A stretch of DNA of 18,694 nt from Lachnospiraceae bacterium UBA5895 (GCA_002431915.1 DJEP01000050.1:1-18694), one strand, 5' to 3'; shown: positions 1 through 5,989, numbered from the stretch's first letter. Numbers and translations are program-made. Notes: generated by a model from the letters alone, not told the origin.

Positions 1-18
1 AACGATTGAGGAGAGAGC

Positions 19-1401
19 ATGGCAAAAGGAAAGACAGCCACCGTTTTTTTCTGTCAGAACTGTGGCTATGAATCCACGAAATGGCTTGGACAATGCCCCG
101 GCTGCAGAGAGTGGAATACTTTCGTGGAAGAGACAATAGATAAAACGGAATTGAAGAATACCGGAAACGGCACGAAGAGAGACCGGAGAGATGCAGCGGA
201 GCCCTGTGTACTGTCCAAGATCGCCATCCGGGAGGAAAATAAGACCCTCACCGGGATCAAAGAACTGGACCGGGTGCTGGGAGGCGGCATCGTGCAGGGA
301 TCCCTGACGCTGGTAGGCGGAGATCCCGGTATCGGTAAGTCTACATTACTGTTGCAGGTCTGCCATAACCTGTCCACGGCAGGACATAAGGTATTGTATA
401 TCTCCGGAGAGGAATCCAAGGTACAGATCAAGATGCGTGCGGATCGTCTGGGCGCTTTTTCAGAGCATATGTTGTTGCTGTGCGAGACGAATCTGGATAG
501 TATCGGCGAAGTGATCCGTAAGAGCAGACCGGAGGTCGTAATCATCGACTCCATCCAGACCATGTATAATGAGAACGTGTCGGCGGCACCGGGAAGTGTG
601 TCCCAGGTGCGGGAATCCACCGGAATTTTGCTGCAACTGGCGAAGGGACTGGGGATCTCGATTTTCATTGTAGGTCATGTGACCAAGGAAGGCACGGTGG
701 CGGGTCCCAGAGTGCTGGAACATATGGTGGACACGGTACTTTATTTTGAAGGGGACAGACATGCCTCCTACCGTATTCTGCGTGGCGTGAAGAATCGTTT
801 TGGTTCCACGAACGAGATCGGTGTATTCGAGATGCGGGAAACGGGACTGGCGGAGGTCAAGAATCCCTCGGAATATATGTTAAACGGACGACCGGAGAAT
901 GCCAGCGGCTCTGTGGTGGCATGTACCATGGAAGGCACCAGACCGCTGCTGATCGAACTGCAGGCACTGGTGTGCCACAGTAATTTCGGCATTCCCAGAA
1001 GACAGACCACCGGTACGGATTTCAACCGCGTGAACCTGCTGATGGCAGTGCTGGAGAAACGCTCGGGAGTACAGTTGTCTTCCTGTGACGCCTACGTGAA
1101 TATCACCGGAGGTATCAAGATCCAGGAACCCGCCATCGATCTGGGGATCGTGCTGGCGATTCTGTCCAGTTTCCGGAATAAGGCCCTAAACCCGAAAATG
1201 GTAGCTTTCGGAGAAGTCGGATTAAGCGGCGAGGTCCGTGCGGTCAGCATGGCGAAACAGCGCGTGGCAGAGGCGGAGAAGCTGGGCTTCGAGGAATGCG
1301 TGGTGCCTTATGTGTCTCTGGAAGAATGTAAAAAAGGAAGTAAGATCCGCGTCATCGGCGTCAGCTCCGTGCAGGATGCTATGGACAAAGTGTTCGGCTG
1401 A
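19..1401 (+). CDS. radA: DNA repair protein RadA (Sms)
   Basis: RadA is a RecA-like ATPase that helps process recombination intermediates by promoting branch migration. The 460-residue protein has the full family layout: an N-terminal C4 zinc finger (Cys12, Cys15, Cys26, Cys29), a RecA-type core with Walker A GDPGIGKST at 101-109 (Lys107) and Walker B VVIID at 173-177, the RadA-specific KNRFG motif at 258-262, and a Lon-protease-like C-terminal domain. The length is normal for the family. The ATG follows a GAGGAGAG ribosome site by a few bases. In many Firmicutes radA lies directly after clpC; a TGA at 7-9 could be the end of such a gene, but too little is visible to say. A hairpin (CGACCATT/AATGGTCG, 1436-1466) lies between this gene and the next. 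Confidence 0.97.
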   Translation: MAKGKTATVFFCQNCGYESTKWLGQCPGCREWNTFVEETIDKTELKNTGNGTKRDRRDAAEPCVLSKIAIREENKTLTGIKELDRVLGGGIVQGSLTLVGGDPGIGKSTLLLQVCHNLSTAGHKVLYISGEESKVQIKMRADRLGAFSEHMLLLCETNLDSIGEVIRKSRPEVVIIDSIQTMYNENVSAAPGSVSQVRESTGILLQLAKGLGISIFIVGHVTKEGTVAGPRVLEHMVDTVLYFEGDRHASYRILRGVKNRFGSTNEIGVFEMRETGLAEVKNPSEYMLNGRPENASGSVVACTMEGTRPLLIELQALVCHSNFGIPRRQTTGTDFNRVNLLMAVLEKRSGVQLSSCDAYVNITGGIKIQEPAIDLGIVLAILSSFRNKALNPKMVAFGEVGLSGEVRAVSMAKQRVAEAEKLGFEECVVPYVSLEECKKGSKIRVIGVSSVQDAMDKVFG

Positions 1402-1489
1402 TGAAGCAGAAAAGTGGAAAATGCGTTTGGAAATGCGACCATTAGAAATGTGACTATGAATGGTCGGAAGATATGAGGAGGGCGAAAAT

Positions 1490-2323
1490 ATGCCTGTGAG
1501 AATAGGAATTGATATCGGCAGCAGTACAACGAAAATAGTAGCGTTTGAAGGAGAACATATGCTTCCGCCCATGGCGGTTCGGGCAGACAGCCAGGTAGCA
1601 TCTCTCTACGGTGCGTTCGGAAGATATCTGTATGAGAATAATCTGCAGCTTTTGGATGTGGAAGGTGTCTATATCACCGGCGTGGGAAGCAAATATGTGG
1701 AGAAAGCGGTGTATGACCGTCCTACCTATAAGGTGGATGAATTTATCGCCACCGGAACCGGCGGTTATTACCTCACGGATAAAAAGGAAGTCATTGTCAT
1801 CAGCATGGGCACCGGAAGTTTTTTTGTTAAAGTGACGGAGAATGAGATGAAGCATTTAGGCGGTGTCGGCTTAGGCGGTGGAACTATCTGCGGATTGTCC
1901 TCGATCATGCTGAACACCGGAGACATCCATGAGATCGTACCCCTGTCCCGCAAGGGTGACGTGGCGAAGATCGACCTGCGGATCGGCGATCTCGCCAAGG
2001 AAAAGCTCCCGGGGCTGAATCTGGATGTGACCGCGTCCAACTTCGGCAAAGCAGACGCCCAGTCCAAGCCCGAAGACATCGCAGCCGGTATCGTGCATAT
2101 GGTCATCGAGAACATCTGCCAGGCCGGCATCCTCGCCTCCCTGAACACCGGCATCAAAGATTACATCCTCATCGGCGGACTGACCAAATTCTTTGAGTGC
2201 CGCCAGATCATCGAGGACTTCAAGAGCCTGTGGGATGTGAAGATCACTATTCCGGAGTACTCCGATTATGCTACCGCGATCGGGTCCGTGATTGCACCGG
2301 ATGCGGAGAAAGAGGAGATTTAA
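1490..2323 (+). CDS. coaW: Type II pantothenate kinase
   Basis: Type II pantothenate kinase phosphorylates pantothenate with ATP, the first step of coenzyme A synthesis, in the cytoplasm. The protein begins with the ASKHA phosphate-binding motif IGIDIGSSTTK (residues 5-15), followed by the second nucleotide-binding motif around ISMGTGSFF, a glycine-rich HLGGVGLGGGT stretch and a late LIGGLTKF adenosine motif. At 277 residues it is close to the ~270 of the staphylococcal enzyme. An upstream in-frame ATG at 1460 is possible, but it sits in the stem of a hairpin (1436-1466) and has no ribosome site, whereas GAGGAGGG at 1475-1482 fits the ATG at 1490. The gene is 88 bp downstream of radA without an obvious terminator between them, so co-transcription is possible. 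The broader BadF/BcrA ATPase family is the alternative assignment. Confidence 0.88.
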   Translation: MPVRIGIDIGSSTTKIVAFEGEHMLPPMAVRADSQVASLYGAFGRYLYENNLQLLDVEGVYITGVGSKYVEKAVYDRPTYKVDEFIATGTGGYYLTDKKEVIVISMGTGSFFVKVTENEMKHLGGVGLGGGTICGLSSIMLNTGDIHEIVPLSRKGDVAKIDLRIGDLAKEKLPGLNLDVTASNFGKADAQSKPEDIAAGIVHMVIENICQAGILASLNTGIKDYILIGGLTKFFECRQIIEDFKSLWDVKITIPEYSDYATAIGSVIAPDAEKEEI

Positions 2324-2338
2324 CAACATAGCTGTAAA

Positions 2339-2393
2339 GATAACACCCCGGCATGGCGCGAGGCTACGGATCGCGCCGTGCCGGGGTGTTATC
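2339..2393 (+). terminator. Very long hairpin after coaW
   Basis: Arms of 23 bases (2339-2361 and 2371-2393) pair throughout with a single G-U wobble, around the nine-base loop GGCTACGGA. It closes the coaW transcript, but no T-run follows (ATATCTAAAATT), so it may act as a processing or stability element, or a bidirectional stop, more than a classic intrinsic terminator. Confidence 0.7.
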
Positions 2394-2410
2394 ATATCTA
2401 AAATTAAAAT

Positions 2411-2426
2411 GAGATATATTTATCAC
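2411..2426 (+). promoter_or_regulatory. Operator copy 1 for the XRE/membrane operon
   Basis: GAGATATATTTATCAC is a near-dyad 16-mer lying just upstream of the -35 box at 2434. It is one of three related copies (also 2453-2468 and 2473-2488) and resembles operators of Cro/C1-type repressors. The cognate regulator is inferred to be the XRE protein encoded 540 bp downstream. Confidence 0.6.
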
Positions 2427-2433
2427 ATTCATA

Positions 2434-2462
2434 TTGACAGAGGAATATACAAGTGATATATT
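2434..2462 (+). promoter_or_regulatory. Sigma-A promoter of the membrane protein/XRE operon
   Basis: A consensus -35 TTGACA (2434-2439), an exact 17-bp spacer and a -10 TATATT (2457-2462) put transcription start near 2469, about 37 bases before the first start codon. The -10 lies inside operator copy 2, so binding there should block RNA polymerase. Confidence 0.8.
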
Positions 2463-2468
2463 TAACAC
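2453..2468 (+). promoter_or_regulatory. Operator copy 2, overlapping the -10 box
   Basis: GTGATATATTTAACAC matches copy 1 at 14 of 16 positions and covers the -10 box. With copy 3 it forms a larger inverted repeat, GTGATATATTTA followed after 12 bases by the inverse TAAATATATCAC. Confidence 0.6.
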
Positions 2469-2472
2469 ATAA

Positions 2473-2488
2473 GAGATAAATATATCAC
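2473..2488 (-). promoter_or_regulatory. Operator copy 3, in the initial transcribed region
   Basis: GAGATAAATATATCAC is the third copy, inverted with respect to copy 2. It lies just downstream of the expected transcription start and upstream of the ribosome site GAAGGG (2492-2497). Confidence 0.6.
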
Positions 2489-2505
2489 ATGCGAAGGGCA
2501 AAAAG

Positions 2506-2949
2506 ATGAATAAAATCCAAAAGAAAAAGATCTCACTAAAAACTTACGCAACTGCAAATTATATACTTTATGGATCCTTTATGATACTATTTGGAGCAAT
2601 GGAATTTGTTTTTGCATCCAAAGATAAAGGATGGGGAACCGCATTGACCATGGCTATGGCTGTATTTCTTATGGGCAAGGCTATTTGGGATTTAAAAACA
2701 AAAAGAGAAGATAATGACGAACTGTCACAGATAAATTGGGCAAAAGCGGATAGATTTATGATAATAACAGAACTGATTGCAGATATAGTGTTGATAGTCA
2801 TACTTGATATTCTTGCAGCATTACCAGGAGATACATTCCAGTTGAGCAGCGTAGATCTAAGAGTGATCTTGCCGTTCTTACTTGTGATTAAATGCGGCTT
2901 CCAGACAATGCTGATCGGATTTTATTTTATTAGATTTGAGGAGAATTGA
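2506..2949 (+). CDS. Four-TM membrane protein paired with XRE regulator
   Basis: I do not recognise the family. The 147-residue protein has a basic N-terminus (KIQKKKIS) and four hydrophobic segments at about 15-37, 43-62, 83-106 and 117-141, with a charged cytoplasmic loop near 63-82 (KTKREDNDE). It is therefore a small integral membrane protein with no catalytic motif. The ribosome site GAAGGG is 8 bases before the ATG. The stop codon is one base before the start of the downstream XRE regulator, and that regulator's ribosome site lies within the last codons of this gene, so the two are probably translationally coupled. Small membrane proteins of this type are commonly found next to short Cro/C1-like regulators in Firmicutes and archaea; the membrane protein may modulate the regulator or be its main target. 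That role is inference. Confidence 0.85.
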   Translation: MNKIQKKKISLKTYATANYILYGSFMILFGAMEFVFASKDKGWGTALTMAMAVFLMGKAIWDLKTKREDNDELSQINWAKADRFMIITELIADIVLIVILDILAALPGDTFQLSSVDLRVILPFLLVIKCGFQTMLIGFYFIRFEEN

Positions 2950-2950
2950 A

Positions 2951-3160
2951 ATGGCTGTTTTAAAGACGCGTATGCATGAATTCAGGAAGGAACTTAATTT
3001 ACAACAGGCGGACCTGGCGGAAATGGTTGGGGTTCGCCGGGAAACCATAGGAAAGCTTGAAAATGGCAAGTATAATCCTTCACTTAAGCTAGCCATGGAC
3101 ATTGCAAAGGTGTTTGGAAAAACGGTGGAAGAGGTATTTTGCTTTGAGGAGGATAATTAA
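2951..3160 (+). CDS. Short Cro/C1-family HTH regulator
   Basis: A 69-residue protein made almost only of an XRE-type helix-turn-helix: QADLAEMVGVRRETIGKLENGKYNPSLKLAMDIAKVFG, with an acidic tail (EEVFCFEEDN). Such short regulators typically bind dyad operators and repress their own operon. The ATG at 2951 follows GAGGAG (2938-2943), which overlaps the end of the preceding membrane-protein gene; an in-frame TTG at 2936 would lie inside that ribosome site and is unlikely. It is the obvious candidate to bind the three dyads at 2411-2488 around the operon promoter. Two copies of TTAAGATTTTT (3157-3177) follow the stop, without a clear terminator. Confidence 0.92.
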   Translation: MAVLKTRMHEFRKELNLQQADLAEMVGVRRETIGKLENGKYNPSLKLAMDIAKVFGKTVEEVFCFEEDN

Positions 3161-3191
3161 GATTTTTTAAGATTTTTGGGACAAATTTCCG

Positions 3192-3220
3192 TAGATTTTA
3201 TATGAAATAGAAGATATAAT
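3192..3220 (+). promoter_or_regulatory. Promoter of the toxin-antitoxin operon
   Basis: A consensus -10 TATAAT (3215-3220) is preceded at 17 bp by a weak -35 TAGATT (3192-3197). Expected start is near 3227, about 30 bases before the antitoxin ATG. A weak -35 is usual for TA promoters, but I found no convincing palindromic operator. Confidence 0.6.
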
Positions 3221-3258
3221 ATTAAAAAAGGGAGTTTTTGAAAGGAGTGGATACTGGC

Positions 3259-3492
3259 ATGAGTATAGCAGAATTAACAGCAAAGATTGAATGTCTGTCA
3301 GCGGACGATTATAATATGGTAATCATGCTTGTTGATAGATTGTCTGAAAAGTCAGATAAAGATGGACTTAGAAAATTAAGCGAGGATGAATTGGTAAAGG
3401 AACTTACCGAATCCATCCAAAAGAGTGACAGGGGAGCAACAAAGCCGGCAAGCACTGTTTCAAAAAGCATGAGGGAGAAATATGCAGTTTAA
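3259..3492 (+). CDS. Antitoxin of a RelE/ParE-type TA pair
   Basis: A 77-residue acidic/polar protein with a predicted helical N-terminal half (MSIAELTAKIECLSADDYN...) and a charged C-terminal tail rich in Ser, Lys and Thr ending REKYAV. This is the usual shape of a type II antitoxin: an N-terminal dimerisation/DNA-binding part and a flexible tail that wraps the toxin. The sequence itself does not match an antitoxin family I can name; the call rests on its position and on the 11-bp overlap with the downstream RelE/ParE-like toxin. The ATG at 3259 follows AAAGGAG (3241-3247) with an 11-base gap; in-frame TTG (3238) and GTG (3247) codons overlap the ribosome site and are less likely starts. Confidence 0.75.
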   Translation: MSIAELTAKIECLSADDYNMVIMLVDRLSEKSDKDGLRKLSEDELVKELTESIQKSDRGATKPASTVSKSMREKYAV

Positions 3493-3793
3493 TGTAGAAC
3501 TGTCAAAACTGGCAGAAAAGCAGTATGACAATATCCTGTTCTACATTGCAAACGTGTTAAAAAATTCGCAGGCGTTAGAAAGTGTTATGGATGACTTTGA
3601 CGATACGATTGTAAAATTAGTCAAGATGGCAGACGCATTTGGATATTGTAGAAGTAAGCGATTAAAGGAAATGGGATTACATAAGATTGGATTTGAAAAC
3701 CATAGATATTTGCTGGTGTATCGTGTAAAAGATAGGCAGGTAATTGTCGAAGGCATATATCATGAACTACAGGATTATGAAAATACAATTTAG
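3482..3793 (+). CDS. RelE/ParE-superfamily toxin
   Basis: The 103-residue protein fits the RelE/ParE fold in order: an N-terminal beta strand (MQFNVELSKLAEKQYDNI), a two-helix hairpin (about 11-50) and a C-terminal sheet with KIGFENHRYLLVYRVKDRQVIVEGIYHELQDYEN (about 68-101). Toxins of this superfamily either cleave mRNA on the ribosome (RelE) or poison gyrase (ParE); the sequence does not settle which. His74, Arg75, Tyr76 and His94 are candidate functional residues. The gene starts inside the antitoxin gene (11-bp overlap), the normal arrangement for a coupled TA operon, and ends just before a terminator. No plasmid or phage genes surround it, so it is a chromosomal stand-alone TA module, a common accessory insertion. 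Confidence 0.85.
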   Translation: MQFNVELSKLAEKQYDNILFYIANVLKNSQALESVMDDFDDTIVKLVKMADAFGYCRSKRLKEMGLHKIGFENHRYLLVYRVKDRQVIVEGIYHELQDYENTI

Positions 3794-3803
3794 AGCGTGA
3801 AGC

Positions 3804-3830
3804 AAGAGAACTCTTTGGAGTTCTCTTTTT
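3804..3830 (+). terminator. Intrinsic terminator of the TA operon
   Basis: AAGAGAACTC (3804-3813), loop TTTG, GAGTTCTCTT (3818-3827), then a T-run to 3830. A ten-base-pair stem with uridine tract. Confidence 0.85.
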
Positions 3831-3873
3831 ACGTCATAGCGCCTTGTTAGTGAACGTTCGTGATTTTTGCAAC

Positions 3874-3900
3874 AAAAAAAGCCGATAAAATCGACTTTTT
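3874..3900 (-). terminator. Terminator of tRNA-Trp, bidirectional
   Basis: On the minus strand AGTCGAT pairs with ATCGGCT (one G-U), followed by seven T (3880-3874). The plus strand also has a T-run at 3896-3900, so the element can also back up the TA terminator. Confidence 0.8.
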
Positions 3901-3904
3901 AAAG

Positions 3905-3975
3905 CAGGGGAAGAGGGGATCGAACCCCCGTTAACGGTTTTGGAGACCGCCGCACTACCGCTGTACTATTCCCCT
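3905..3975 (-). tRNA. tRNA-Trp (anticodon CCA)
   Basis: The minus strand folds into a full cloverleaf: acceptor AGGGGAA (3975-3969) with TTCCCCT, D stem GTAC/GTGC, anticodon stem GCGGT/ACCGT with loop CTCCAAA, four-base variable loop TAAC, T arm GGGGG-TTCGATC-CCCTC and discriminator G73 (3905), the usual base for bacterial tRNA-Trp. The 3' CCA is not encoded and must be added enzymatically. It is a single tRNA gene with its own promoter and terminator. Confidence 0.96.
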
Positions 3976-4010
3976 ATGAAATTGTATCAGCTGAATCACT
4001 GACGAAAGCT

Positions 4011-4040
4011 ATTATAGCATAGGTGTTTACCATTTAGCAA
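4011..4040 (-). promoter_or_regulatory. Promoter of tRNA-Trp
   Basis: Minus strand: -35 TTGCTA (4040-4035), 18-bp spacer, -10 TATAAT (4016-4011). The stretch upstream (4041-4066) is nearly pure A/T with phased A- and T-runs, as expected for an UP element at a stable-RNA promoter. Confidence 0.75.
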
Positions 4041-4057
4041 GTGAAAATTTTAAATTT

Positions 4058-4075
4058 TTGCAAAAACTTTTGCAA
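4058..4075. repeat. 18-bp inverted repeat upstream of the tRNA-Trp promoter
   Basis: TTGCAAAA (4058-4065), AC, TTTTGCAA (4068-4075): perfect eight-base arms. It lies 18 bp upstream of the tRNA-Trp -35 box and 16 bp beyond the end of the candidate small RNA. It could be a protein-binding site; no regulator can be named. TTGCA also recurs around 4257-4292. Confidence 0.45.
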
Positions 4076-4091
4076 TTCCAAAGGAAACTGC

Positions 4092-4215
4092 AAAAAATAC
4101 CTTATAACACAATTAAAGCAGCCGCAGGCGGGAAACCTGCAGCCACTTTAATTGTGTAAAAGGGGAATTCTTCCGGAAATCTACTTATATAAGCGGTTCG
4201 GCTCTCACCGAACAT
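4092..4215 (-). ncRNA. Candidate ~120-nt small RNA
   Basis: No reading frame of useful size is present, but a complete transcription unit is. A promoter at 4248-4220 predicts a start near 4213. The RNA would open with the hairpin GTTCGG-TGAGAG-CCGAAC (4213-4196), continue through the short palindromes CTTATATAAG (4184-4193) and TTCCGGAA (4171-4178), and end in a large hairpin with 12-bp outer arms ACACAATTAAAG/CTTTAATTGTGT (4107-4157) and an inner GC-rich stem capped by a seven-base loop. The hairpin base extends to about 4100 by CCTT/AAGG pairing, and a six-T run (4097-4092) follows two bases later, which makes it a good intrinsic terminator. I do not recognise the RNA family. It points toward tRNA-Trp, which has its own promoter. 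Confidence 0.65.
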
Positions 4216-4219
4216 CCTA

Positions 4220-4248
4220 AGTATATTACACAATTCGGCTTTTGTCTA
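4220..4248 (-). promoter_or_regulatory. Promoter of the candidate small RNA
   Basis: Minus strand -35 TAGACA (4248-4243), 17-bp spacer, -10 TATACT (4225-4220). Both boxes match the sigma-A consensus at five of six positions. Confidence 0.7.
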
Positions 4249-4334
4249 CCGTTTTTTTGCAAAAACCGGCAAAAAAATTGCACAAAAATTGCACTTTAGA
4301 AAATAAAGTACAGAAGAAAATGAGAAAAAATGTA

Positions 4335-4452
4335 TATAATCAGATACATAGAGGGAAAGACTTGCTTCCCGGCGCGGATTTCGTGTAATATAGGTAATAA
4401 ATGAGTATGAGAAAGTACGGCAGATAAGGGCTGTACGGAAATGAGGGAAACT
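4335..4452 (+). promoter_or_regulatory. Probable promoter and structured leader of the FNT gene
   Basis: A consensus -10 TATAAT lies at 4335-4340 without a convincing -35. It would give a leader of about 105 bases containing two hairpins: GGGAA/TTCCC (4353-4370) and GTA..CAG/CTGTAC (4415-4436). The second ends a few bases before the ribosome site GAGGGA (4443-4448). No known riboswitch pattern is apparent to me. Confidence 0.4.
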
Positions 4453-5316
4453 ATGGAACAGCATTTTAATACCCCGGCGGAGGTCATTGATACCAACATG
4501 AAAGCCGGAGAAGGTAAGGCACATCTTCCTTTGGGCAAGATGATTCTGTTAGGCATTATGGCGGGCGCTTTTATCGCACTGGGCGGAGCCACCAGCAGTA
4601 CCGCGGCACATGCCATTGACAACGTGGGACTGTCCCGATTCGTGGCAGGTATCATTTTCCCTGTAGGACTGATGATCATTGTATTTGTAGGCGGCGAGCT
4701 TTTCACCGGCAACTGTCTGATCGTCATGGACGTGGTTGGCAAAAAGGTGACCTGGTTTGAATGTATCCGCAACCTGATTGTGGTATACTTCAGCAATCTG
4801 ATCGGTGCGCTGATCATTGATACCCTGATCTATTTTTCCGGTAATCTGGACTACACCGGCGGACTGCTGGGTGCCTATGCCATCAAAGTGGCAGTCGGCA
4901 AGGTAGGCATCTCTCCCCTGAAGGGAATCACCTCCGGTATCCTGTGCAACATTCTGGTATGTATCGCTATCCTGATGGCAGCGGCAGCTACGGATATCGT
5001 AGGTAAGGTCTGGGCAATCTTCTTCCCGATCATGGCATTCGTAGTCGGAGGTTTCGAGCACTGTGTTGCAAATATGTTCTACATTCCCGTAGGCATGATG
5101 GCTGCACAGAATTCCGCTTATGTGGCAAAGGCGCAGGAAGCTTATGGTCTGACCGCAGAGCAGATTCAGGGACTGACAGTACTGCACAGCCTGAACAACT
5201 TTATTCCCGTTACCATCGGCAATATTTTAGGCGGAATGATATTCGTAGGAATCCCCTGCTACTTTATCTATAAAAAGAAGTGGCAGAAATGGCATGAGGA
5301 ATCCAAGACCGCATAG
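4453..5316 (+). CDS. Formate/nitrite transporter (FNT family)
   Basis: FNT proteins are pentameric inner-membrane channels for formate, nitrite or hydrosulfide. The 287-residue protein, near the length of FocA, carries the family signatures: AGAFIALGGATSS in the first helix (about 37-49), GELFTGN at 81-87, the central SGILCNILVCIA repeat (about 161-172) and GFEHCVANMFYIPVG at 200-214 with the conserved pore histidine His203. Six hydrophobic segments are visible, and the C-terminus is a short basic tail (KKKWQKWHEE). In a fermentative anaerobe formate export or uptake is the likely role, but the sequence does not separate FocA from NirC-like or sulfide channels. The ATG at 4453 follows GAGGGA by a normal gap; an in-frame ATG at 4441 lacks a ribosome site. 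It is a single-gene unit ending at a strong terminator. Confidence 0.92.
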   Translation: MEQHFNTPAEVIDTNMKAGEGKAHLPLGKMILLGIMAGAFIALGGATSSTAAHAIDNVGLSRFVAGIIFPVGLMIIVFVGGELFTGNCLIVMDVVGKKVTWFECIRNLIVVYFSNLIGALIIDTLIYFSGNLDYTGGLLGAYAIKVAVGKVGISPLKGITSGILCNILVCIAILMAAAATDIVGKVWAIFFPIMAFVVGGFEHCVANMFYIPVGMMAAQNSAYVAKAQEAYGLTAEQIQGLTVLHSLNNFIPVTIGNILGGMIFVGIPCYFIYKKKWQKWHEESKTA

Positions 5317-5354
5317 GAAGAGCGGCTCATAAAGTAAATATAGAGCAGAACAGG

Positions 5355-5394
5355 AGCAGTCGGGGACGATGACAGGATCCCCGGCTGCTTTTTG
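5355..5394 (+). terminator. Intrinsic terminator of the FNT gene
   Basis: AGCAGTCGGGGA (5355-5366) pairs with TCCCCGGCTGCT (5378-5389) over twelve base pairs with one wobble, followed by TTTTT. Confidence 0.9.
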
Positions 5395-5580
5395 CTTATA
5401 TGATGCACCCGGTATAGATTTATGCCTATACAGGAGTTGGCAGAGGATGAACCGGATATGGATTTTTAGAATTATAAACGAAATATTAAATCGTATTTTC
5501 ACACATGTAATATAAAAACAGAAGAAAAGAAGAGATAAAATGAGAAAACAAAAGAAATAGTGATTTAAATAACGTTGAAT
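5395..5580. other. AT-rich intergenic stretch without recognised content
   Basis: Between the FNT terminator and the groESL promoter I see no gene. The only structure is a weak hairpin, GTATAG/CTATAC (5412-5430). The last 80 bases are purine-rich and AT-rich. Confidence 0.6.
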
Positions 5581-5584
5581 GCAT

Positions 5585-5613
5585 TTGAAAAACTCGGCAT
5601 ATAAAACTAATAT
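5585..5613 (+). promoter_or_regulatory. groESL promoter
   Basis: -35 TTGAAA (5585-5590), 17-bp spacer, -10 TAATAT (5608-5613). Transcription should start near 5620, directly in front of the CIRCE operator. A neighbouring TATAAA at 5611-5616 is an alternative -10 with a worse spacer. Confidence 0.7.
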
Positions 5614-5625
5614 AAACTATAGAAA

Positions 5626-5652
5626 TTAGCACTCGATAAAAATGAGTGCTAA
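5626..5652 (+). promoter_or_regulatory. CIRCE operator (HrcA binding site)
   Basis: TTAGCACTC (5626-5634), nine-base spacer, GAGTGCTAA (5644-5652): a perfect copy of the CIRCE consensus. By established knowledge the repressor HrcA binds here and GroEL in turn stabilises HrcA, giving heat-shock control with feedback. Confidence 0.98.
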
Positions 5653-5704
5653 CAAATGAAAAAGAGTAATATGATATTTAAATAGTTATAAGGAGGCAGT
5701 TGTC

Positions 5705-5989
5705 ATGAATTTGAAACCCTTAGGTGACAGAGTAGTATTAAAACAGTTAGTTGCAGAGGAGACTACCAAGTCCGGTATCGTACTCCCCGGTCAGAATAAG
5801 GAAAAGCCCCAGCAGGCAGAAGTTGTTGCTGTCGGCCCCGGCGGTGTTGTAGACGGTAAGGAAGTAAAGATGGAAGTTAAGGTTGGCGATCAGGTCATCT
5901 ATTCCAAATACTCCGGAACCGAAGTAAAGCTGGATGATGAAGAGTATATCATTGTAAAACAGAGCGACATCCTTGCAATCATTCAGTAA
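5705..5989 (+). CDS. groES: Co-chaperonin GroES
   Basis: GroES is the heptameric lid of the GroEL folding chamber in the cytoplasm. The 94-residue protein shows the family start (LKPLGDRVVLK), the mobile loop that contacts GroEL (EETTKSGIVLP, about 18-28), the PGG turn and the C-terminal strand YIIVKQSDILAII. The ribosome site AAGGAGG precedes the ATG. It is followed after 58 bp by groEL in the usual groES-groEL operon under the CIRCE operator. Codon choice in both genes is biased toward GTA, GCA and GGT, as in highly expressed genes. Confidence 0.98.
   Translation: MNLKPLGDRVVLKQLVAEETTKSGIVLPGQNKEKPQQAEVVAVGPGGVVDGKEVKMEVKVGDQVIYSKYSGTEVKLDDEEYIIVKQSDILAIIQ

Noticed and set aside
1460..1489. 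Upstream ATG start for coaW
   Set aside because: It lies in a hairpin arm without a ribosome site; the ATG at 1490 has GAGGAGGG at proper distance and begins the conserved motif at once.
3905..4215. Idea that the small RNA upstream of tRNA-Trp is a T-box or tRNA leader
   Set aside because: The tRNA has its own promoter downstream of the small RNA's terminator, and no T-box core sequence or coding gene follows.
4549..5187. 212-codon minus-strand frame opposite the FNT gene
   Set aside because: Cys/His/Gln-rich shadow of a transmembrane gene; no ribosome site.
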